Shown here: positions 35,901 through 48,407 of the stretch, in pieces | How the letters are laid out: each line of letters starts with the position of its first letter | Numbering within the stretch: the first letter of the stretch is position 1 | Source of the DNA: Ridgeia piscesae | Lineage: Eukaryota; Annelida; Polychaeta; Sabellida; Siboglinidae | DNA length: 64,000 nucleotides | Assembly (NCBI GenBank): GCA_025642075.2 | Contig: JAODUO010000418.1 | Location: 172,001-236,000 of the forward strand | Reading direction: 5' to 3' | Notes under the pieces: model-generated | The model's input: only the letters and a program-made list of their open reading frames with translations | The model's database searches: none | Told to the model about the DNA's origin: nothing | Made by a program: the position numbers and the translations under genes

Positions 35901-36890
35901 GATTGCCACAGTCCTGTTACAGGTGATGCAAGTAGATTGCCACAGTCCTGTTACTGGTGATGCAAGTAGATTGCCACAGTCCTGTTACAGGTGATGCAAG
36001 TAGATTGCCACAGTCCTGTTACAGGTGATGCAAGTAGATTGCCACAGTCCTGTTACTGGTGATGCAAGTAGATTGTCACAGTCCTGTTACTGGTGATGCA
36101 AGTAGATTGTCACAGTCCTGTTACTGGTGATGCAAGTAGATTGCCACAGTCCTGTTACTGGTGATGCAAGTAGATTGCCAGTCCTGTTACAGGTGATGCA
36201 AGTAAATTGCCACAGTCCTGTTACAGGTGATGCAAGTAGATTGCCACAGTCCTGTTACAGGTGAAGCAAGTAGATTGCCACAGTCCTGTTACTGGTGATG
36301 CAAGTAGATTGTCACAGTCCTGTTACAGGTGATGCAAGTAGATTGCCACAGTCCTGTTACCCCAGTCCTGTTACAGGTGATGCAAGTAGATTGTCACAGT
36401 CCTGTTACTGGTGATGCAAATAGATTACCACAGTCCTGTTACAGGTGATGCAAGTAGATTGCCACAGTCCTGTTACAGGTGATGCAAGTAGATTGCCTCA
36501 GTCCTGTTACAGGTGATGCAAGTAGATTGACACAGTCCTGTTACAGGTGATGCAAGTAGATTGTCACAGTCCTGTTACTGGTGATGCAAATAGATTACCA
36601 CAGTCCTGTTACAGGTGATGCAAGTAGATTGTCACAGTCCTGTTACAGGTGATGCAAATAGATTACCACAGTCCTGTTACAGGTGATGCAAGTAGATTGT
36701 CACAGTCCTGTTACAGGTGATGCAAATAGATTACCACAGTCCTGTTACTGGTGATGCAAGTAGATTGTCACAGTCCTGTTACTGGTGATGCAAATAGATT
36801 ACCCCAGTCCTATTACAGGTGATGCTAGTAGATTGTCACAGTCCTGTTACTGGTGATGCAAATAGATTACCACAGTCCTGTTACCCTAGT
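32905..36890. repeat. 34-bp minisatellite, 4 kb
   Basis: About 117 copies contain GATGCAAGTAGATTGCCACA followed by GTCCTGTTACAGGT. TTACAG|GTGATG in each unit resembles a 5' splice site. Internal units at 33.8-34.5 and especially 35.3-35.55 kb carry single-base losses and scrambled sequence, while the flanks are clean. Confidence 0.95.
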
Positions 36891-37350
36891 CCTGGTACTG
36901 GCCATGGATGGAAACAGACATCTGGTCTCCAGATGTCCCCCAGCCCTCAACCCCCCATCACACTCCCCCCTCCAGGCAGCACACTGTGGCTCCTGATGAA
37001 TGCACAACTTGATAACAAGTCTGACCACATGAGTGGCAGTTAATTAATTGTTAATAATTTAAATAATTACTAGTCCTCTACTGTTACACTTCAGTAGCAA
37101 TCACTTCCCCAAAGTGAGGCCCTGCCCCAGGCAGTGGGGCTAGGGTACTCAACCCACTGGGTAATTAACAGGAAGGCCAGACACTCAATGGAAGTAAGGC
37201 CATGTCCAGGAAACATCTGCACTGACTTAGTCAGGCTGTGTTCAGTTAAATAACATTTCTGTGACTTCAAGGTTGAAGAGGCTACAGCTGGCCAATACTG
37301 ATTCCAGGTAGAGCAAGAGGCTATAACCCTATCTACAACAACTTCAGCCA
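36891..37350. other. spacer with a polypyrimidine-AG
   Basis: 36940-36975 is C-rich and ends CCCCCCTCCAG, a good + strand acceptor by eye, followed by a 22-codon open frame to a TAA at 37040. No partner exon can be supported. Confidence 0.5.
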
Positions 37351-37632
37351 GTGTGGTGTGTTGGTGTGTTGGTGTGTTGGTGTGTTGGTGTGTTGGTGTG
37401 TTGGTGTGTTGGTGTGTTGGTGTGTTGGTGTGTTGCTGTGTTGGTGTGTTGGTGACTTTGTGTGGTGGTGTGTTGGTGTAGTTGTGTGGTGTGGTGTGGT
37501 GTGGTGTGGTGTGATATGGTGTGGTGGTTTGGTTTGGTTTGGCTTGGTTGGTGTGGTGGTGTGGTGTGGTGTGGTGTGGTGTGGTGTGGTGTGGTGTGGT
37601 GTGGTGTGGTGTGGTGTGGTGTGGTTTGGTGT
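37351..37632. repeat. GTGTTGGT octamer and GTGTG pentamer repeats
   Basis: 37351-37450 holds about 12 copies of GTGTTGGT. 37480-37632 holds GTGTG/TGGTG pentamers interrupted by TTTGG runs. The long open frames through both are compositional. Confidence 0.95.
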
Positions 37633-37779
37633 AAAGTCTCATCCGAGTCATGTCATTAGCATATTAATGATGCTCACTTTTCCAACATTTCAAATGTTTA
37701 AAAGCAAAATACTGTAATTTTGTCCCACAAGGGCATGTGACATAAGCATGTAACAAGGTGTCACAAGAACATATCACAG

Positions 37780-38068
37780 GTGTATGTCACAAGTGTGTGT
37801 CATGTCACAAGAAACTGAAGAGCATATGACATCAGTATGTGACACCAGTGTGTGACACCTGTGTGTGTCACCAGTGTGTGACACCAGTGTTTGTCACCAG
37901 TGTGTGCAACCAGTGTGTCACCAGTGTGTGACACCAGTGTGTGTCACCAATGTGTGACACCAGTGTGTGACACCTGTGTGTATCACCAGTGTGTGTCACC
38001 AGTGTGTGCAACCAGTGTGTCACCAGTGTGTGACACCAGTGTGTGTCACCAATGTGTGACACCAGTGT
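37780..38068. repeat. GTGTGTCACCA irregular repeat
   Basis: This is an array of 10-13 bp modules (GTGTGACACCA, GTGTGTCACCA). A block of about 120 bp is duplicated, with CAACCAGTGTGTCACCAGTG present near 37910 and near 38010. Confidence 0.88.
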
Positions 38069-38430
38069 GTGCAGCCAAGCAGACAGAGTATTAATACTTG
38101 AATAGAACTGGCCATGTCTCCTAATTAAACGTCTGCCTCTGTCATAATCACTACTGCACTCAATTCTCTCTTGTCACGAACCATGTTTCTATGTGAGCAG
38201 AGCAGATTTTGGGTTAAACCAACCTTCAAAACTAATTTCACACATGATGTACATAACAACGAATATGTGATGCATTTACATGCACAGCTTGTACATATAT
38301 CACATTCAATCTTAAAACAAACAACTTTAGTATCTCTAGGCTATTTTGGAAAATTCCACTTTGCAGCTGAACAAAATTCCACTTTCGGGAATTTCCAGGC
38401 CATCAAAACTGTGCTTATCCACCAGAAGAC
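38069..38430. other. single-copy spacer
   Basis: I see no gene or repeat. Confidence 0.6.
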
Positions 38431-38822
38431 CACCACACCTGACCCTGTCTAACCACCACACCTTACCCTGTCTAACCACCACACCTGACCCTGTCTAACC
38501 ACCACACCTGACTCTGCCTAACCACCACACCTGACCCTGTCTAACCACAACACCTGACCCTGTCTAACCACCACACTTGACCCTGTCTAACCACCACATC
38601 TGACCCTGTCTAACCACCACACCTGACCCTGTCTAACCACCACACCTGACCCTGTCTAACCACCACACCTGACCCTGTCTAACCACAACACCTGACCCTG
38701 TCTAACCACCACACTTGACCCTGTCTAACCACCACATCTGACCCTGTCTAACCACCAGACCTGACCCTGTCTAACCACAACACCTGACCATGTCTAACCA
38801 CAACACCTGACCCTCTATAATC
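38431..38822. repeat. 23-bp minisatellite
   Basis: About 17 copies contain CTGACCCTGTCTAACCACCA. A marker order (CACAACACC, CACTTGACC, CACATCTGACC) repeats at about 38540-38600 and 38680-38740, indicating a duplicated multi-unit block. Confidence 0.93.
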
Positions 38823-38967
38823 ACCACACAAACACTCAGTGTGACTAGAATTACAACCTCCAGTCTCTCCCTGCCTCCCTCCCTGGATGGGAAGATTCTG
38901 ATCCCACCCATCATCAGGGGACTGCAGGGAGAGCACTGGACAGCTCCAGACAGATGGACCTGATGAA

Positions 38968-39500
38968 TGAGAGTAGTCAGTGGACACTAACTGTAATGCA
39001 AGTATAGTCAGTGGACACTAACTGTAATGCAAGTATAGTCAGTGGACACTAACTGTAATGCAAGTATAGTCAGTGGACACTAACTGTAATGCAAGTATAG
39101 TCAGTGGACACTAACTGTAATGTAGGCGCACTCAGTAGACACTAACTGTAATACAAATGTAGTCAGTGGACACGAACTGTAATACAAGTGTTGTCAGTTG
39201 ACACCACAACTGTAATGTATGTGTATTCAGTGGACACTAAATGTAATGTAATTGTTGTCACTGGACATAAACTGTCATGTAGATCTAAGATGTAGCCAGT
39301 GGACAGTAACTATAATACAAGTGTAGCCAGTGGACACCAACTGTAATGCAAATGTACTTAGTGTAGTCAGTAGACACTCACTGTAATATAAGTGTAGTTA
39401 ATGGACACCAACTGTAACGTAAAGGTACTTGGTGGACATAAACTCTAATAATACAGATGTATTTGGTGGACACAACTTAATTTAAATGTAATCAGTGGTC
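38968..39500. repeat. 31-bp minisatellite, degenerate to the right
   Basis: About 16 copies contain GTCAGTGGACACTAACTGTA. Units are near-identical at 38.97-39.12 kb and decay progressively to 39.5 kb. Confidence 0.9.
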
Positions 39501-40224
39501 AATAACTCTAATGTGAGACTGAGTTACATTCAGTCACAAGACAGGTCAGTTACAACTGGCCAGCCACATAGCTGGTGTTGTTATGCAGCTAAGTGCTTCC
39601 TAGTGAAGTAACTGACCTTGGTTCTATCAATCTGTGTCACATATAGGCACCATGGAAACCACACTCTATGTCATCATTACAACCAAATATCAACATGTCA
39701 AGTGGCTGCCATTCCACAGATTGTCTGTGTTTTCATCAAGTAGGTCTCGACAGTGCAGAGCAAATAACTTGTCAACTGAACTTCAAATGATGTCAGTGAT
39801 GATAATTATGCACCAGACAGATAAATAAATTAATATTAATATGCATCCAGTGTGTGGGAGTGTGTACGCACACGAGATGTGTACTGAGTGAGACTGTGTA
39901 ATAGTCACAAGTTCATGACACAGGCAGTGTAGTGTGACTGTGTACAGAGTGAGACTGTGTAATAGTCACAAGTTCACAACACAGGCAGTGTGACTGTGTA
40001 CAGAGTAAGTCTGTTTGATAATCACAACACGGGCAGTCTGAGTCTGGTATCACAACAGGGAAGCAGAAAGTTCCAGCTGCACCAGTCCTACTTGGCCTTA
40101 ATTAGCACTTGGACCATCTGCAAGACTAGATGGTCTATCAGGTCTGTCAGCTGTAGCAGGAATGTTGGGCATGCTCTAGTGTAGTTACCACAAGTAGCAC
40201 ATCCATCACTGCTGACACACCTTA
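39501..40224. other. spacer with ~70-bp direct repeats
   Basis: At about 39885-40010 a segment with GAGACTGTGTAATAGTCACA is repeated two to three times. The rest is single-copy. Confidence 0.6.
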
Positions 40225-41525
40225 GCATCAGGCCAGTGGCGTACAGGGATACATGCCCCAGTGTTGTAGATATTTGGCCACTGGTGTACAGGGATACATG
40301 CCCCAGTGTTGTAGATATTTGGCCACTGGTGTACGGGATACATGCCCCAGTGTTGTAGATATCAGGCCACTGGTGTACAGGGATACATGCCCCAGTGTTG
40401 TAGATATTTGGCCACTGGTGTACGGAATACATGCCCCAGTGTTGTAGATATCAGGCCACTGGTGTACAGGGATACATGCCCCAGTGTTGTAGATATCAGG
40501 CCACTGGTGTACAGGGATACATGCCCCAGTGTTGTTGATATCAGGCTACTGGTGTCCACAGATACATGCCCCATTGTTGTAGATATTTGGCCAATGGTGT
40601 AGAGAGATACATGCCCCAGTGTTGTAGATATCAGGCCAATGGTGTCGAGAGATACATGCCCCAGTGTTGTAGATATCAGGCCACTGGTGTACAGGGATAC
40701 ATGCCCCAGTGTTGTAGATATTTGGCCACTGGTGTACAGGGATACATGCCCCAGTGTTGTAGATATCAGACCACTGGTGTACAGGGATACATGTCCCAGT
40801 GTTGTAGATATCAGGCCACTGGTGTACAGGGATACATGCCCCAGTGTTGTAGATATCAGGCCACTGGTGTACAGGGATACATGCCCCAGTGTTGTAGATA
40901 TCAGGCCACTGGTGTACAGGGATACATGCCCCAGTGTTGTTGATATCAGGCTACTGGTGTCCACAGATACATGCCCCATTGTTGTAGATATTTGGCCACT
41001 GGTGTAGAGAGATACATGCCCCAGTGTTGTAGATATTAGGCCAATGGTGTCGAGAGATACATGCCCCAGTGTTGTAGATATCAGGCCACTGGTGTACAGG
41101 GATACATGCCCCAGAGTTGTAGATATCAGGCCACTGGTGTACAGGGATACATGCCCCAGTGTTGTAGATATTTGGCCACTGGTGTACAGGGATACATGCC
41201 CCAGTGTTGTAGATATTTGGCCACTGGTGTACAGGGATACATGTCCCAGTGTTGTAGATATCAGGCTACTGGTGTCCACAGATACATGTCCCATTGTTGT
41301 AGATATCAGGCCAATGGTGTAGAGAGATACATGCCCCAGTGTTGTAGATATCAGGCCACTGGTGTACATGTGGCCCAGTGTTGTAGATATCAGGCCACTG
41401 GTGTACATGTGGCCCAGTGTTGTAGATATCAGGCCATTGGTGTACATGTGGCCCAGTGTTGCAGATATCGGGCCACTGGTGTACATGTGGCCCAGTGTTG
41501 CAGATATCGGGCCACTGGTGTACAC
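40225..41525. repeat. 45-bp minisatellite, long open frame on the - strand
   Basis: About 29 copies contain GATACATGCCCCAGTGTTGT. Higher-order structure is visible: the marker GTTGTTGATATCAGGCTACT is at 40531 and 40936 (405 bp, 9 units), with a related unit at 41251. On the - strand 15-residue repeats (YTSGLISTTLGHVSL) are open for over 400 codons, broken only by single-base losses near 40334 and 40421. Confidence 0.95.
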
Positions 41526-42689
41526 AGCTGTACTCGCAGGTGTTACTTCCTCATCACCAACAACAACACAGCGGGTTATAGAATGAAATGAACACATTGT
41601 GTTCCTGAACAATGTAGACAGGAGAATGACATTATGTAGATGATAAAATAATATCCTATGGTAGTGGCAGCCTAAAGAGGGGTTGGGCTGACTGTGGCGA
41701 TGTCTGTGGCCAGTTACGCAGGTCAACATTGTAACTGTAGGTGCTGCCAGTGCATGGCAACGTTCTGTAAACCGAATGGTCTGTAAAAAGTATTGTGGTT
41801 AGAATATTATGGTCTTACAAAATCTCATTCAACTTGTCCTTTTCTGAATATTACTGCCAAACCAACCTATCTATGCTAGCCTGTCTCAATGCTTGTCATC
41901 TCAACGGTTCTTTTACATCCCAAATTCAGCGGCACTGACATTAGCGTGATCTCGGATTCAAAAAGGGATATAGTCCCTCATGTTTAGCCAATTTTTTAGA
42001 CTGACCAGATGTACTATGCCTGCCCAGTCTACAATTCTAATTCACATCTCTGGTAGTACTCTACATTCCCAGTTTTATTTACCACACATCCATGTGAAGT
42101 TATGAAGTGCAAAGTGTGAGAACAACACTCACCTGTCATTGCAGCCACAGTTCCTTGGGCACTGACTACAGCTGACCACTGTCCACTTCCAAGATCAATG
42201 CTGCCCTCCAGCCACACTTCTGACCAGTTCAGGGCCCAGCTGTCAATCTGACCACCTCAGTCTGTTCTGGCCAAATACCTCACTCCTGCACTGGTCGTTT
42301 GCTTCTAGATGGCAGAATTATTCCGCTGTTGACACACAACAGGCAAACTGCGCGCTGGCTCCTAGACTCATCATGGTGGATGGCATTTATCTACAGATTG
42401 ATCATGTGACAACAGCAAAGAGCCAGGCCGCCAGCACCTGAAAGGGAACATATCAATGTCAGTGAGAGCTGATCAATACAGCCATGTATGCAATCAATAC
42501 AGGACTACCATAGCCAGGCTACATGGCATAATGTACTAAACAATGGTTACAGGACCACACATGGTAACTGTAGCCAACTAGTAACAACATTGAACATGCA
42601 CACTATAAGTAAGACTTCATCCAACTACTCAGACCATATAAACTGCAGGACGTGACACTGACTGTGTGAGTAGAACTTTACTCTTAATA
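41526..42689. other. single-copy spacer
   Basis: This is mostly unremarkable; it contains the - strand exon candidate listed at 42133. Confidence 0.55.
42133..42245 (-). CDS. weak exon candidate with consensus donor
   Basis: On the - strand an open frame reading WSEVWLEGSIDLGSGQWSAV and ending TVAAMT stops at GACAG|GTGAGT (donor 42132-42131), a perfect consensus 5' splice site. No good acceptor is seen upstream and no family is recognised. The next downstream AG in the same phase (ACAG|CTGTGTACACC, about 41530) would join it in frame to the YTSG repeat frame, which is suggestive only. Confidence 0.22.
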
Positions 42690-43318
42690 GTTGAGTCATT
42701 GTTGGCAGAGGAACCACAGACTGTCACTGCTAGCAGACCATTGTTGACAGAGGAACCACAGACTGTCACTGCTAGCAGACCATTGTTGACAGAGGAACCA
42801 CAGACTGTCACTAATAGCAGACCATTAGTGACAGAGGAACCACAGACTGTCACTGATAGCAGACCATTGTTGGCAGAGGAACCACAGACTGTCACTGCTA
42901 GCAGACCATTGTTGATAGAGGAACCACAGACTGTCACTGATAGCAGACCATTGTTGGCAGAGGAACCACAGACTGTCACTGCTAGCAGACCATTATTGAC
43001 AGAGGAACCACAGACTGTCACTGATAGCAGACCATTATTGACAGAGGAACCACAGACTGTCACTGCTAGCAGACCATTATTGACAGAGGAACCACAGACT
43101 GTCACTGATAGCAGACCATTAGTGACAGAGGAACCACAGACTGTCACTGATAGCAGACCATTGTTGGCAGAGGAACCACAGAATGTCACTGCTAGCAGAC
43201 CATTATTGACAGAGGAACCACAGACTGTCACTTCTAGCAGACCATTATTGACAGAGAAACCACAGACTGTCACTGATAGCAGACCATTGTTGACAGAGGA
43301 ACCACAGACTGTCATTGT
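42690..43318. repeat. 42-bp minisatellite, open on both strands
   Basis: Fifteen copies contain GAACCACAGACTGTCACTG with no indel. On the + strand the 14-residue repeat reads TEEPQTVTASRPLL, a Thr/Pro/Glu-rich pattern resembling mucin-like linkers; the - strand frame is open over the same span. Substitutions are mostly non-synonymous in the + frame (GCT, GAT, AAT or TCT before AGC), which gives no sign of purifying selection. Confidence 0.93.
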
Positions 43319-43871
43319 TCCAGCAGCATCATTGGTTTCACTATAATAGTAAAACCTACTGTCCTATCAGTTGTCACAAGATCATAATCTCAACACACAA
43401 CACAACATCACCTCCACCCCCACCATCACTGCCAAATCATTTACATCATGCCATAGCACACACACAACACATGCACACAATGAATTACAGCCCCACCCCA
43501 CCCCCCCCACACACACACACATCTATAACTTTGCGTCCCTTCTCCATACAACATCACCCCCTCCCTACATAACAACTCTTATCTACAGAAACCCCCATCC
43601 ACCCACTGACCCATCTGACACAGTGAGTGGAGAAACACACACCAACCAATCTCAGCCTGGACCACAAAACAAGAAATCAATAAAGAATGAACGTTTTGAA
43701 TTATTTATATGATACGGGAAATTAAAAAGATGCTCCACTGGATGGCAATGATGTGTTGTCATGGCAACTTGATTTCTACAGTGGTTTTATTCTGTCAGCA
43801 TTCAAGTAAACAGCTTTCAGCATCAGATCTCCAGACACCTGCTTGCAATGACATCCCAAGACCAGTGCAAG
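43319..43871. other. C/A-rich spacer
   Basis: This is a low-complexity CA- and CCCC-rich stretch (about 43390-43630) and AT-rich DNA. No gene is recognised. Confidence 0.6.
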
Positions 43872-46236
43872 CACATCTCAGATTTCACATCATTAATAGC
43901 AACCACAGAGCAGTGCAAGCACATCTCATGTGATTAATCTCAACTACAGAGCAGTGCAAGCACATCTCACGTGATTAATCTCAACCACAAACCAGTGCAA
44001 ACACATCTCACGTGATTAATCTCAACCACGGACCAGTGCAAGCACATCTCACGTGATTAATCTCAACCACGGACCAGTGCAAGCACATCTCACGTGATTA
44101 ATCTCAACCACGGACCAGTGCAAGCACATCTCACGTGATTAATCTCAACCACGGACCAGTGCAAGCACATCTCACGTGATTAATCTCAACCACGGACCAG
44201 TGCAAGCACATCTCACGTGATTAATCTCAACCACAGAGCAGTGCAAGCACATCTCATGTGATTAATCTCAACCATGGACCAGTGCAAGCACATCTCACGT
44301 GATTAATCTCAACCACGGACCAGTGCAAGCACATCTCATGTGATTAATCTCAACTACAGAGCAGTGCAAGCACATCTCACGTGATTAATCTCAACCACAA
44401 ACCAGTGCAAGCACATCTCACATGATTAATCTCAACCACGGATCAGTGCAAGCACATCTCACGTGATTAATCTCAACCACGGACCAGTGCAAGCACATCT
44501 CACGTGATTAATCTCAACCACGGACAAGTGCAAGCACATCTCACGTGATTAATCTCAACCACGGACCAGTGCAAGCACATCTCACGTGATTAATCTCAAC
44601 CACGGACCAGTGCAAGCACATCTCACGTGATTAATCTCAACCAGGACCAGTGCAAGCACATCTCACGTGATTAATCTCAACCACGGACCAGTGCAAGCAC
44701 ATCTCACGTGATTAATCTCAACCACGGACCAGTGCAAGCACATCTCACGTGATTAATCTCAACCACGGACCAGTGCAAGCACATCTCACGTGATTAATCT
44801 CAACCACGGACCAGTGCAAGCACATCTCACGTGATTAATCTCAACCACGGACCAGTGCAAGCACATCTCACGTGATTAATCTCAACCACGGACCAGTGCA
44901 AGCACATCTCACGTGATTAATCTCAACCACGGACCAGTGCAAGCACATCTCACGTGATTAATCTCAACCACGGACCAGTGCAAGCACATCTCACGTGATT
45001 AATCTCAACCACGGACCAGTGCAGCACATCTCACGTGATTAATCTCAACCACGGACCAGTGCAGCACATCTCACGTGATTAATCTCAACCACGGACCAGT
45101 GCAGCACATCTCACGTGATTAATCTCAACCACGGACCAGTGCAGCACATATCACGTGATTAATCTCAACCACGGACCAGTGCAGCACATCTCACGTGATT
45201 AATCTCAACCACGGACCAGTGCAAGCACATCTCACGTGATTAATCTCAACCACGGACCAGTGCAAGCACATCTCACGTGATTAATCTCAACCACGGACCA
45301 GTGCAGCACATCTCACGTGATTAATCTCAACCACGGACCAGTGCAGCACATCTCACGTGATTAATCTCAACCACGGACCAGTGCAAGCACATCTCACGTG
45401 ATTAATCTCAACCACGGACCAGTGCAAGCACATCTCACGTGATTAATCTCAACCACGGACCAGTGCAGCACATCTCACGTGATTAATCTCAACCACGGAC
45501 CAGTGCAAGCACATCTCACGTGATTAATCTCAACCACGGACCAGTGCAGCACATCTCACGTGATTAATCTCAACCACGGACCAGTGCAGCACATCTCACG
45601 TGATTAATCTCAACCACGGACCAGTGCAAGCACATCTCACGTGATTAATCTCAACCACGGACCAGTGCAGCACATCTCACGTGATTAATCTCAACCACGG
45701 ACCAGTGCAGCACATCTCACGTGATTAATCTCAACCACGGACCAGTGCAGCACATCTCACGTGATTAATCTCAACCACGGACCAGTGCAGCACATCTCAC
45801 GTGATTAATCTCAACCACGGACCAGTGCAGCACATCTCACGTGATTAATCTCAACCACGGACCAGTGCAACACATCTCACGTGATTAATCTCAACCACGG
45901 ACCAGTGCAAGCACATCTCACGTGATTAATCTCAACCACGGGCCAGTGCAAGCACATCTCACGTGATTAATCTCAACCACGGGCCAGTGCAAGCACATCT
46001 CACGTGATTAATCTCAACCACGGACCAGTGCAAGCACATCTCACGTGATTAATCTCAACCACGGGCCAGTGCAAGCACATCTCACGTGATTAATCTCAAC
46101 CACGGGCCAGTGCAAGCACATCTCACGTGATTAATCTCAACCACGGGCCAGTGCAAGCACATCTCACGTGATTAATCTCAACCATGGACCAGTGCAAGCA
46201 CATCTCATGTGATTAATCTCAACCACGGACCAGTGC
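43872..46236. repeat. 42-bp minisatellite with E-box/homeodomain motif in each unit
   Basis: About 56 copies contain CATCTCACGTGATTAATCTC. Each carries the palindrome TCACGTGA (E-box of the MITF/TFE type) overlapping GATTAATC, a palindromic K50-homeodomain-like site. Marginal units have TCATGTGA instead. Central units (45.0-45.9 kb) often lose one A (GTGCAGCAC), making 41 bp. Confidence 0.95.
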
Positions 46237-46317
46237 AAACACATGTTATGTTTATTATGTAGCAGTTATATACAATGTATAGAGTTCCTCAGCCATTACA
46301 ATCAACTAGCCAGTGAT

Positions 46318-47172
46318 TCTAACTGGCCAGTGGCTGTACCTGACCAGTGGTTGTAACTGACCAATGATTGTAACTGGCCTGTGGTTGTAAGTTGTAACTG
46401 GCCTGTGGTTGTAAGTTGTAACTGGCTTGTGGTTGTAAGTTGTAACTGGCTTGTGGTTGTAAGTTGTAACTGGCCAGTGGTTGTAAGTTGTAACTGGCCA
46501 GTGGTTGTAAGTTGTAACTGGCTTGTGGTTGTAAGTTGTAACTGGCTTGTGGTTGTAAGTTTTAACTGGCCAGTGGCTGTAACTGACCAGTGGTTGTAAC
46601 TGACCAATGATTGTAACTGGCCTGTGGTTGTAAGTTGTAACTGGCTTGTGGTTGTAAGTTTTAACTGGCCTGTGGTTGTAAGTTGTAACTGGCTTGTGGT
46701 TGTAAGTTGTAACTGGCCTGTGGTTGTAAGTTGTAACTGGCCTGTGGTTGTAAGTTGTAACTGGCTGTGGTTGTAAGTTGTAACTGGCCTGTGGTTGTAA
46801 GCTGTAACTGGCCAGTGGTTGTAAGTTGTAACTGGCCTGTGGTTGTAAGTTGTAACTGGCTTGTGGTTGTAAGTTGTAACTGGCCTGTGGTTGTAAGCTG
46901 TAACTGGCATGTGGTTGTAAGTTGTAACTGGCCTGTGGTTGTAAGTTGTAACTGGCTTGTGGTTGTAAGTTGTAACTGGCTTGTGGTTGTAAGTTGTAAC
47001 TGGCCTGTGGTTGTAAGTTGTAACTGGCCTGTGGTTGTAAGTTGTAACTGGCTTGTGGTTGTAAGTTGTAACTGGCCTGTGGTTGTAAGTTGTAACTGGC
47101 CTGTGGTTGTAAGTTGTAACTGGCCTGTGGTTGTAAGTTGTAACTGGCTTGTGGTTGTAAGTTGTAACTGGC
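46318..47172. repeat. 24-bp minisatellite
   Basis: About 33 copies contain GTAACTGGCCTGTGGTTGTA followed by AGTT. The unit length of 24 keeps frames open on both strands for up to 302 codons (ASYNLQPQ or QLQLTTTG repeats). The left edge consists of shorter, diverged units, and a block with TTTTAACTGGCC recurs. Confidence 0.93.
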
Positions 47173-47812
47173 CAGCATGTTTTTGAACAGGACTACTGGC
47201 CCACAAGTGGACATGACAGCTGGCCATGGCTGGACCAGTGTGAGTCAGCCAGCAGTCAGCCAACTACACAGCAACAAGACACTTTGTGAACAAAACACGT
47301 TTCTGCCAAGTGTCCAAGTAATCCTGATATGTAACATAATCTCATTAGTACCTAAGTGTCAGTCAGGTGTGGGGGGTCTCCACACCTTGTCTGTAAGAGC
47401 ATTATGACATCTCCACACCTTATCTGTAAGAGCATTATCAAGGTATAAGAATCATGTATTAATTAATCATCTTCCAATGGGTTGGTGGGGAGGGGGGTCT
47501 ATCAACAAGTGTTGCTTTACTCAGAGCCATTTCACATCTTTTCCAACTGGGGCTTGTGTATTCCTATTATTTTTCCAAATTCACTTCCAGGCACCCTTAG
47601 CATTGCACACTGCATTACTCTCCTGTGACAGCGCCAGAGTGGGTCGTGTGGAGTTGACACACCTAAGACCTGTGTCAGTCTCTGTCAGCAAACACAGCTC
47701 CAGTCTCTATCATCCCCAACACTACCTCCCCACAACACTACCTCGCCAATACTGCCGCCCCTCTAATACTGCCCTCCCTCTAACACTGCCCTCCGTCTAA
47801 CACTGCCTACCT
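47173..47812. other. single-copy spacer
   Basis: It contains a 38-bp direct duplication at about 47370-47440 (CTCCACACCTT and CTGTAAGAGCATTAT occur twice). A + strand exon-like stretch at 47190-47278 after GTTTTTGAACAG is too short to call. Confidence 0.5.
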
Positions 47813-48300
47813 GGGCTTTATGCTGGATAAAAAATGTGCCAGTCACATACTTTTGGTGGACACATGGATGTCAACTGTTAAGCCAGTTTACAAACTTTTT
47901 TTTTTTACCCGAAATGGACTGCAAACACATGTGACACCATTTACACTAATTTCTAAGGCATAACTGACTATATATATATAATAATTTGAATAAATTGTTT
48001 AACCTGTCCACCATAGCTTTATGCAGAGACCCATCCACCCATCATTTGGATGGGTCAAAACCATTGTGAACGGGTAGAAATATGGGTGGACGGGTAAACA
48101 AACGGAGCAAAAAGTCTTCCAAAACCATAGATATTGTCAGTTATGCCTTAGAAGTGAGTGTAAATGATGTCACATGTGTGTGTAATCCATTTCAGGTCGT
48201 CAGACACATTTTAAAGTTTGTAAACTGGCTTTAACAGTTAACATCCATGTGTCTACCAATTCATGTGTGACTGGCAATAATTTGGTCCTGCATAAAGCCC
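47813..48300. repeat. inverted repeat A (fold-back element), ~155-bp arms
   Basis: The arm 47813-47965 (starting GGGCTTTATGC) is the reverse complement of 48139-48300 (ending GCATAAAGCCC) at roughly 85% identity by eye. The arms include shared stretches such as AGCCAGTTTACAAAC. No open frame lies between the arms. It is probably a MITE or fold-back transposon. Confidence 0.88.
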
Positions 48301-48383
48301 TGCCATCCACCCATATTTCTACCTGTCCAAAACAGGTTTTACCCATCCAAATGACAGGTGGATGGGTCTCTGCATAAAGCTAT
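48013..48383. repeat. inverted repeat B, ~82-bp arms, interlocked with A
   Basis: The arm 48013-48094 (starting ATAGCTTTATGCAGAGACCC) is the reverse complement of 48302-48383 (ending GGGTCTCTGCATAAAGCTAT). Its left arm lies inside inverted repeat A and its right arm immediately follows A, giving the order A, B, A', B'. Both repeats share a CTTTATGC terminal motif, suggesting related elements or a rearranged composite. Confidence 0.88.
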
Positions 48384-48407
48384 GCTGCCTCCTGCCAACA
48401 TTACACA

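Noticed and set aside
46306..47263. 302- and 200-codon open frames (ASYNLQPQ / QLQLTTTG)
   Set aside because: They come from a 24-bp unit open in several frames on both strands, with no non-repetitive domain attached.
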